The notes below the pieces were generated by a model. It was not told the origin of the DNA. It did not search any database and saw only the letters and a list, made by a program, of their open reading frames with translations. Below are positions 56,441-64,000 of a DNA stretch of 64,000 nucleotides, in pieces (positions within the stretch are counted from its first letter, which is position 1; every line of letters begins with the position of its first letter). Source of the stretch: Rhododendron vialii (lineage: Eukaryota; Streptophyta; Magnoliopsida; Ericales; Ericaceae); the NCBI RefSeq assembly GCF_030253575.1, contig NC_080562.1, forward strand, positions 32,319,852 to 32,383,851. Reading direction: 5' to 3'. Both the position numbers and the translations under genes were made by a program.

Positions 56441-57719
56441 GTATACTTCACATATATATATATCCAACTAATGGAGTATATCCGATAAAAGGAAACCCTT
56501 CAAGAGATTTCTGAGACGTTCCAAAATGAGAGGAGAGCAAAATAGGATGGATAGAGTACAATAATTATCTTTTGTTGTCACTAACCAACAACTTGCAAAA
56601 TAGAAAGAGAAATTATTCGTTGCCCTTGGGGCAACATGTCATTTTTGCCGGGTGGTGCCTCTCTCCAATCAAAATCTGCCCTTTTAAACTCTGTCAATAC
56701 CTTTGCCACATCTCACTTGACGGACAAACAAGGCAAACGGGAATGCAACGGCATTAAAGTCTACCTACCCTTTTCTTTTGAAGTTTAATTTCTTTTCAAG
56801 TTTAATTTCTGGCTTTTCTCTCTCTCCAATTACTTTACATCTGTTTTATTTTCAAGTTGTTGGGGACCACAACTTGCTAGTTTTGTCCTTAATCAACTTT
56901 TTTTTTCGCGATTGTAAGTTTTGGGCCAAACTTTTATGCATTATTAGTTCCTCTCAACAAGAGAAATCGAAAATTAAAACATTGTTTGCTAACAAGTTTT
57001 GAAAAAAACATTTTACTCTGCACAGTTTTCAATAAATTTCTCATCCGAGAAAAAGGTTTGATTTTTTGAGCTTCTACTTGGATATTTCTCAAAATCCTTG
57101 CGTAAAACTGATAATTTTTCACTTTTTAGATTCTTCTCGTTTTGACAAAGCAATAATGCACAAAAAGTGACGAAAAACTAACAAATGCATTTTTTTAATA
57201 AAGACAAAAAAAAATTGGCTAATTTAGCCAAAAAGGCCTAGGAGGGGTTGTTTGGCCTAATAAGCCAAACGGATTTTTTTGTCCTTATTCCATTTTTTTT
57301 GTGCATTTGTTTATTTTGCATTAATTTTTATGTGAATTATTGCTTCGTCATGACTAGAATGATCTAAAAAATAAAAAGTCACCATCGAAAGCCAATTTTT
57401 TTGATAAAGATAAAAATAAATCAATAAGTTAATTTTTTCGTCTTTTTTCAAAATAATTTGGGTTTCGATCATAATTTTTTACTTTGTAGATTCCACTCAT
57501 CTTGAAGAAGCAATAATACACAAAAAAAAAAAAATGACAAAAAACTCAATAATATGCAAAAGAAAAATTGATTAACAATAAAAAAAATCACATAACTTAT
57601 TGAGCCAAAACAGATAGATAAAGAAGAAGAATCATTGAAAATGAAACAAAAACAAGACCCCGTTCCACTAAGGGAAATAAGTACTTACTTTTGAATTAAA
57701 GAAAATATATTGTAAAAGA
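56441..57719. other. Intergenic, AT-rich
   Basis: No gene is seen. Fragments of the type CTTTTTAGATTCTTCTCGTTTTG and GCAATAATGCACAAAAA recur loosely at 56,940, 57,130, 57,350 and 57,490, suggesting old, decayed repeats. A TTGGCTAATTTAGCC...GGCCTAATAAGCCAAAC hairpin-like phrase is at 57,215-57,270. Confidence 0.45.
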
Positions 57720-58207
57720 ACGACTAGGGTGGGCTTGCGGTGGTGTTGATGGATGGTGTTGGTCGTCTGCCTTTATCATTGTTGGGTGGTTGGGTATTTG
57801 CTTAATGGCTTGTGATGCTTCCGCGGCAATGTTTGGGTGTGACAGATATGTCTGTTTTCCATGAGGTGAGGTTTACCGGTGGTGGTGTGGTGGAGCTTGG
57901 TGGCGGGGATCTGTTGTTGGTTGGCTGGTTGCTTGTCTAAATCGATGGGTGGCGGTTGTTGGGTGTGCACAAATTAATGATTTTAGGTTTAGGGTTTTCT
58001 TCAGATTGGGCTTAATTGTTTAGATTAGGGTATTTTTGGCCCATTTAGAGGTTTTGTGCTTGTATTGTTTTATCTGTGCTTCTAGGCCTTTTGTTGTACC
58101 CTATGAGCTTGGGTTTGTCTCATGTGGCTGCATTTGTCCAACTTTTTGTTCAATTCCCCTCCCCTCTTCCCATAATAAAATGTTACTCTTGCTTATCAAA
58201 AAAAAGA
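57720..58207 (+). mobile_element. LINE 3' end
   Basis: A T/G-rich 3' untranslated segment (GGTGGTGGTGTGGTGG...) leads to CCTCTTCCCATAATAAAATG, TTACTCTTGCTTATC and an A-run ending near 58,207. This is the usual form of plant LINE tails. The 3' 130 bp has a relative at 59,600-59,745. Confidence 0.6.
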
Positions 58208-58990
58208 AAAGAATGACTTATCTCGTAAAATAGAAAATAAGTACTTAAAAAATAAATAAAAAAGAAATTGAATAATGACAAAAAACATAGTAATCCAAAT
58301 GAATTAGCTAAAAGCCCTTAAATAGTGTATTTTTTTAAAAATAGTCTTTGGTCCTTTTGCTTATACACAGAACTTGAGTTTGAAGTTTTAAATCTACGCG
58401 CCTATTTTACAAAGAGAAGACTTTGTCTTCTTAGTGGAGAGAAAAGATGTGTCAGTGGATACTTTCTCCGTCCTATTTTCTTTGTTCTTTTTTAAAATTT
58501 GTATCAGTTTTTAATCGTTTATATCTTTTAATACTATGAATTAAGACCTGCCCAGCATTCTCTCTCTTAAAATATCATAGTCTTTTTCCAATTGGATCTG
58601 GCTTCTCTCCAGTCCAATGGTTTGGACTGGATGAAACAGTCCAGATCGGAACCGTCTAATGGTAAACTCAATGGTTCGGATTTTTTCATACATTTTTACT
58701 AGTAAGAATACACTCTCACCGGTAAAAGCTTAAAAATACATCCAATCCATTAATCGCAACAAATGAACGATCTCGATCAGAACTATCTCCTCCAGTCCAG
58801 AGTATCCATTTCCTTTCCAATTTTTTGTCATCCAAAAAAAAGAAAATGGTAGGTGCTCCATTAAATGTGGCCGGTCAGAGGGGTCGGTCTGTCATGTTTG
58901 ATAAGTGAGTTAGGGGTTGGGATAGGATTGTTAATCATGTGATCCCTTTAACTCTATGCTTGATTTTGCACAATAGTGGTGGGGATTCAT
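58060..58990. repeat. Tandem segmental duplication, unit 1
   Basis: Matches 59,600-60,327 plus 61,918-62,105 over its length, including the LINE tail, GACTTTGTC...GGAGAGAAAAGA, CCAGTCCAGAG and GTGGCCG.TC.GAGGGGTCGG. This unit is uninterrupted and gives the empty site of solo LTR 2. Confidence 0.85.
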
Positions 58991-60332
58991 AATACCATGG
59001 GATTACCAATCCTCCCATTTCATGGGATTATCAATACCACCTCCCACTAGGTATTAGTAATCCAATCCCAAGCTCTGTGATGCAAAATGACCTCTTTGCC
59101 CATGCTATTTTCTGTTAATACCAGTAGTACCCTTTTATTACTCACCCACCTATACGCAAAAGGACTCCTCATACTTAAAAACACCTAGACCCAGTCATGT
59201 ATGTATGATAAATAAAAAAAGGATGTTCCAAGCCTTCCATAACCTAAGGACAAGAGTCCATTGGCTTTTGCCTTCTGTAATGCAACATACAGTATTTGTC
59301 AAATACTTTTATCCAAATAAAAAATGACTTTTACCCAAATATTTTTCAAAATATATAAGAAAAAAACCAAAAGCCGATTTTTTGGGCTTTATCTTAGATA
59401 TTTCAAAAAATATTTGGAAAAAAATCATAATTTTTTACTTTTTTAATTCGTTTTGATGAGACGAATCAATAATCCCCACAAGTTAGGCGCAAAATTAAAA
59501 AATGCGAAAAAACTTTGCATGAATAATCATGAGGGAGATGAGAAAATGGAACTCATGCACGCATTTGTAGCCTTAAAGTATCTCGTGGCCTTTATAAATT
59601 TTGTAGGTGGCCTTTTGCTATACTGGACTTTGTCCCTATGAGGTTGGGCTTGTCCCATGTGGCTGTATTTGTCCAATTTTTTGTTGAATTCCCCTCCCTT
59701 CTTCCCTCAATAAAATGTTACTCTTGCCTATCAAAAAAAAAAAAAGAATGACTTACATCGTAAAACAGAGATTAAGTACTTAAAAAATAAATGCAAAAAA
59801 AATTGAATGAAGACAAAAAATAGTAATCCAAATGAATTAGCCAAAAGCCCTTAAGTAGTGTATTTTTTTAAAATAGTCTTCGGTTCTTTTGCTTAAACAC
59901 AGAACTTGAGTTTGAAGTTTTAAATCTAGGCGCCTATTTTACAAAGAGAAGACTTTGTCGTCTCCGTGGAGAGAAAAGACGTGTCAATGGATACTTTCTC
60001 CGTCCTATTTTCTTTGTTGTTTTTCAAAATTTGTATCAGCTTTCAATCGTTTATATATTTTAATACTACGAATTAAGACCCGCCCAACATTCTCTCTCTT
60101 AAAATATCATAGTCTTTTTCTAATTGGGTCTGGCTTCTCTCCAATCCAATGGCACTGGACGAAACAGTCCAGATCGGAACCGTCTAGTGGTAAACTCAAT
60201 GGTTCGGTTTTTTCATACATTTTTACCAGTAAGAATACACTCTCACCGGTAAAAGCTTAAAAATACATCCAATCCATTAATCGCAACAAATGAATGGTCT
60301 CGATCGGAACTATCTCCTCCAGTCCAGAGTAC

Positions 60333-61912
60333 TGATAAGCACCCAATAATGCATATTCTTGGTGCTTAAGTCCTCTAGTATGTTGTGTTTGTACATATAT
60401 ATTATCGTTTTTATGCGATATTGCACGTAAAGTACGTTTTTGTGTATTTCAGGTAAAATGTGCTAATAAGGCGGTTTTGAACACCAAGAGACGTTCCGGG
60501 GTGCAACCAAGTGTTCAAGTGCCCGGCGGTATACATTTCATTGTCACCGGATCCTAATGGCATCATATGGAGCCTCGTAGGTCGTTCGGTGGTCAAAGTT
60601 GGCGAGGAGTGAGCCAAAGTGGTTCAAGCAAGGCAAACGCATCAAGCATGGTTCCAAGGACATCCGTGGGACCAAGGCCACATGGCATACCTCCGTCAAG
60701 TCCCGTTGATCAAGAAATCAAGCAATGAAAGGCCGTCGGGTCACGCCAAGGCATGATAGCCCCAGCTGAACCAGTTCTGCAGTTTTTGCAACAAGGTATC
60801 GGTACCTTGTTTTTGAGGTACCGGTACCATTTCTCTGATATTGCCAACAGTTGGTTTGGTACCGGTACCATGTTTTTGAGGTACCGGTACCAATGCCCTT
60901 TGGCCAGCACCTTTTTTGCTGAATATTTCAACCTTCCATATATGGAAAGTTTCTACTTCTAGTATATTTTTGAGATATTTTGGGGGCCTTTTTGTCCATT
61001 GTAAGGCTGATTTTATAAGCCCTATAAAAAGGCTTGTATGCCATTTATGGATAGGATGGCCATTAGTTAGTTTTTTAGGCCTAAGTTTTCTAGTTTTTGC
61101 TCTAGGTTTCTCCATAGCTTTGTTCAAGCTTTTCTTATCATTTCCTTCAAGAACACTTCAAGGTATTGGTTGTATGTTTAATTCTCAAGTATTAATGTTG
61201 TAGCTATGGTTTGGATCTTCTTATAAATCAAGTTTATTTTCGTTTTCATCGGTTAATCATGTTTTCTATGCTTAACTCTTTTTCTAGTCTTTTTATTATG
61301 AGTGAGTAGTTAATCGGTTCGGTCAAGGGGTGAGGTTCACCCTATGGATTAGTCCATTAAATGGTTTCTCTTATCTTTAGCTTAATCTCAAGGTTTTGAA
61401 TGAATTAAACCCATGATTTGTAGCTTTGATCATGGGGTTGGTGGCTTCTTTGATCAACGAAGTCTATCGCCTTGTGCTACGTGCTTGATAATCCTACGCG
61501 TGCGAATGATCCTTTTTCATCTCTCACTTGCGTTAAATGAGTTCAATTTGAATTAGAGCTTTGAGTTAAGTTATAAGTAGTCTTCAACTTTTAATTCTTC
61601 AAGTGGAATCCGGACGGTTTCAGTTCACTCATGAGTTAGATGAAGGAACCGTTTGACGGCTAAGTCGTGGGTGAATCGATCCCTTTGACTCGACCAACTA
61701 GTTCAATTTCAAGTTTAAATTTCGTTATTCAAATCAAATACCAAAGTTGGCCGCTTGAACGCCACAACTCTCTATGCAACATCTAATCCAAATTTGCTAA
61801 AGAAGATTTCTCTGCAGGAACGATTCCGGTCTTACCGGTTATTATGCTTTCAACGACCTAGCCCTACGCTTGGGGTGTGAACCTTTCCAAGAGGTGAGGT
61901 TGCGGCAAAGCA
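60333..61912 (+). mobile_element. Solo LTR 2, same family as LTR 1 (1,580 bp)
   Basis: Begins TGATAAGCACCCAATAATG and ends GCGGCAAAGCA, with a perfect 5-bp target-site duplication AGTAC (60,328-60,332 and 61,913-61,917). The intact site exists in duplication unit 1 near 58,805. Like LTR 1 it has GGTGCTTAAGTCC near the start, a central TATA box (TATAAAAA, 61,023), GTTTTCATCGGTTAA, and a 3' CTAGCCCTACGCTTGGGG. Upstream of the TATA box are four GGTACCGGTACC-type palindromes in place of the GTATCGATAC of LTR 1. Confidence 0.88.
60795..60891. promoter_or_regulatory. Four GGTACCGGTACC palindromes in two pairs, LTR 2
   Basis: GGTATCGGTACC at 60,795 and GGTACCGGTACC at 60,817, 60,858 and 60,880. Both pairs are spaced 22 bp start to start. 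They lie 130-230 bp upstream of the LTR TATA box, at the counterpart position of the LTR 1 pairs. Confidence 0.7.
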
Positions 61913-62327
61913 AGTACCCATTTCCATTCCAATTTTTTGTCATCCAAAAAAAAGAAAATGATAGGAGCTCTATTAAATGTGGCCGATCGGAGGGGTCGGT
62001 CTGTCTATCACATTTGATAAGTGAGTCAAGGGTTGGGATAGGATTGTTAATCATGTGGTCCCTTTAACTCTTTATTTGAGTGCACAATAGTGGTTAGGAT
62101 TAGTAATTGTGTGGCCCGTGGTCCCTTGATCTGGGATCCTCCTCCGATGGTTTGTGGGTTTCCTAGCCTTCTCGCTAAATCCTGCACAGTGAACGCACGA
62201 TTAAGACCTAGTCGGGGTTACCCGGCAAGGCCCTCCGGCGAGAGGATGAGAATGTGCAGAGAATTAAGTAAGGGACTAGGGTTTTTAGATAGCATAGTGT
62301 GTGTACCTTTTAGGGTTTTTCCTTCAG

Positions 62328-62335
62328 TATTTATA
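62328..62335 (-). promoter_or_regulatory. TATA box, - strand
   Basis: TATAAATA on the - strand, followed by a leader-like stretch (CACACACTATGC..., AAAACCCTAG, TCTCTGCAC). It points toward 62,100. The transcript is unknown and could be an LTR- or gene-derived leader. Confidence 0.4.
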
Positions 62336-62492
62336 GAGCCTTCCTAGCTTGCTCTCCAAGCACGGGTGTGTGTTTTGCACGGGTTAGGTGATGTCGCCTT
62401 GACGTCACTGAGCAGATCTGATAACCGTCTTTGTGCGTGAGCTGGCAGCCCCCATGTGCTTTCATTGTTATCCCTTGATATAAACGCTTCAT

Positions 62493-62510
62493 CACGTGAG
62501 AGAGCACGTG
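62493..62510. promoter_or_regulatory. Two CACGTG G-box words
   Basis: CACGTG at 62,493-62,498 and 62,505-62,510, 12 bp apart. They lie between the - strand TATA box at 62,328 and the + strand TATA box at 63,087. G-boxes are bound by plant bHLH and bZIP factors; activity here is not shown. Confidence 0.5.
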
Positions 62511-63086
62511 ACTCAACGGGTGGCCGAACTCAGATCTCGCTGACCCTGGCGGACAACACGAGGGGGAAGTCCAACGAAACCGCCTCATAAAGGGTGGCCG
62601 AACCTGAAGAGACTCCTCAAAGGTGGCCGAGGCTGAAAGCCTACTTCTTCAAGACGGTCGCCGAGCTTGATTAAGCCGTCGTGCCGTCATTAAGACGATA
62701 GCCGAGCTTGATCTCGCCCCACTCCTCAATGGGCTCGGACCATTAGATTCGGTCTACTACAATAGCCCCTCAATCTTTGCTGACGCCGAGCGCGTGGTGG
62801 AGATTGAAGATGAGCATGACCGGATCTAATCGTGGCCGAATGTGAATCACAGTGGTGGGTAGAAATTTGGCCGGGCCCAGATCGTCTCCCTAGCAGCCGT
62901 CATGGACAAGTTCCAATAGAGGGTCACCAGGTGTCGTTCCGTGGTTCAGTACGGCTGATGGGGGGGACGGCTGGCACGCGTGAAAGCCTGTAAGGTCATC
63001 ACATCATCGCCGCGTGTCGAGTGTTGATTGGTTGTCAGTTCGGCTGTGCAGCACTGGGCGGGAGTTTTGAAACCCTAACCCTCCCC

Positions 63087-63231
63087 TATATAAAGAAGGG
63101 TGAGAGGAGAGAGAAAACGTCACAAACGTTTCTCTCTCTAAACCTCCATTGTAGAGCTTCAACCTCCACCCGTTCATCTTCCAGTCTTGATTTTTCCTCG
63201 AACCACCATCAAATCATCTAGAAAACTTCAG
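63087..63231 (+). promoter_or_regulatory. TATA box and leader-like first exon
   Basis: TATATAAAG at 63,087-63,095 is followed by a CT/GA-rich leader (TTTCTCTCTCTAAACCTCC) and a donor-like CTTCAG|GTATGC at 63,231. No start codon with a long frame follows before the window becomes low-complexity. It could be the first non-coding exon of a gene that runs beyond the window, or an LTR/leader of a retroelement. Confidence 0.4.
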
Positions 63232-63714
63232 GTATGCTTCGTTTCTTGTTGCTCTTTTAGTTTCTGCAGTTTTTATGCACTTTCTTCTTCATTTTTTGGG
63301 ATTTTTTAGGGCTTTTTGTTCTATATGAACAGTACGTTGCTGGGGATGAACAGTCTGTTCATCTTCATCTTCAACCTGTTCTTCCGAGCCCCAGCCAAGG
63401 TGTAAGTTGGCTTTTGTCCAACGCTGAGTCTGCTAGCTGAGCCTCAAAACCAAGACATCAGTACTTGCCGAGCTTGAGTCTATAGGGTACAATTTGGGTG
63501 GGCCAGTAGGGTAGCCGAGCATAGGAGGATCCTCGTCCTTTGCTGACGATAAGATTTCTCACCTCTTCTTTTCTTTCTTTTTTTTGTTTGTGCTAATAGG
63601 TCTGGCTCACACGGTTATTGTTATATCTTTCGACTTTGAAAGCTCAGGAGACAACTCTGGAGATTTGATAATCCAAGAGTACTTGGAAAGGCATCAAAGA
63701 TAGGGTTGTTACGA
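63232..63714. other. Spacer after the leader-like segment
   Basis: T-rich, intron-like sequence, then GCCGAGC-containing words also seen at 62,640-62,790. No gene is recognised. Confidence 0.4.
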
Positions 63715-63960
63715 ACCCGACCAGACCGAAAAAGATCGAAAAAACCAACCGATCGATTCGGTCTTCGGTCGGTCTAAGGGAGTTTTTTTTCGATTCGGGG
63801 TGGACCGAACCGAACCGAACCTAGGTCGGTTCGGTCTCGGTTTTCTGGAAATCTATACCGACCGAACTGAACCGAACCGAATGCGGACCGAACCGACCGA
63901 ACCGAACCGAACCGAACCGAACCCGGACCGAACCGACCGAGGACCGAACCGACCGAACCA
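63715..63960. repeat. GACCGAAC pentamer-type repeat
   Basis: Dense ACCGA/CCGAA words on + with complementary TCGGT/TTCGG words near 63,750-63,845, so the block can fold back. It resembles the subterminal part of hAT-like MITEs. It runs to an AT-rich patch at the window end, so its right boundary may be cut off. Confidence 0.7.
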
Positions 63961-64000
63961 AGCACGAATATTATATATTTATATAATATATAAATATATT

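Larger units (their letters stand above)
59600..62105. repeat. Tandem segmental duplication, unit 2 (split by LTR 2)
   Basis: Second copy of 58,060-58,990, starting about 1.55 kb downstream and opened by solo LTR 2 at 60,333-61,912. The duplication therefore came before the LTR insertion. It includes its own LINE tail ending at about 59,745. Confidence 0.83.

Noticed and set aside
56131..56514. 127-aa frame ending in a Tyr-Ile run
   Set aside because: The tail is the TA microsatellite and the head lacks any recognisable motif.
1..64000. CRISPR arrays, rRNA genes, canonical tRNA genes, intact retroelement polyproteins
   Set aside because: None seen on either strand; the tandem repeats present lack the regular repeat-spacer form of CRISPR, and no gag-pol frame is present.

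Overview
The window looks like nuclear DNA of a flowering plant, probably a eudicot. It is AT-rich, its genes have GT-AG introns, and it holds plant-type gene families (F-box/LRR/FBD, WSD-type wax synthase, a FAR1-related fragment) together with plant transposon classes (Stowaway, CACTA, hAT, LINE, SINE and solo LTRs). I cannot name the species. There are no bacterial operons, CRISPR arrays or rRNA genes. All splice sites were placed by eye from motifs and from comparison of paralogues inside the window.

Two genes look intact. The first is an F-box/LRR/FBD gene on the + strand (11,724-14,858; three exons, about 508 aa). The second is a WSD-type wax ester synthase/diacylglycerol acyltransferase on the - strand (44,560-53,104; five exons, 481 aa).

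Region by region. 1-16.7 kb is a + strand F-box cluster: copy 1 (1.8-4.4 kb, dead), a solitary F-box fragment (4.8 kb), copy 2 (5.7-9.4 kb, dead, FBD exon gone), copy 3 (intact), and an inverted FBD-exon fragment (15.8-16.65 kb). 17-21 kb holds a broken LRR fragment, a FAR1-related fragment and LINE tails. 21-42 kb holds two diverged, duplicated - strand F-box copies: copy 4 (22.3-26.1 kb) and copy 5 (28.7-41.7 kb). Copy 5 has been inflated by a 6.4-kb CACTA-like element, a second CACTA-like element, nested Stowaway MITEs and a hAT-like element inside its first exon. 41.9-44.2 kb holds a 1,155-bp palindrome made of three hairpin units and a 1,046-bp hAT-like element. 44.5-53.1 kb is the WSD gene; its 5.5-kb last intron contains a 393-bp tandem array split by a solo LTR. 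53.2-64 kb is repeat-rich: microsatellites, a SINE, LINE tails, a tandem duplication split by a second solo LTR of the same family, a promoter-like GC-richer stretch, and a pentamer repeat at the end.

Biologically this is a birth-and-death F-box cluster (predicted SCF ubiquitin-ligase adaptors). Only one of five recognisable copies keeps an open frame, and the damage is written in datable insertions with target-site duplications. The WSD gene is an unrelated neighbour in lipid/wax metabolism. The most unusual signals are the paired palindromes, spaced 21-22 bp, upstream of the TATA box in both large solo LTRs, and the multi-hairpin palindrome at 42 kb.
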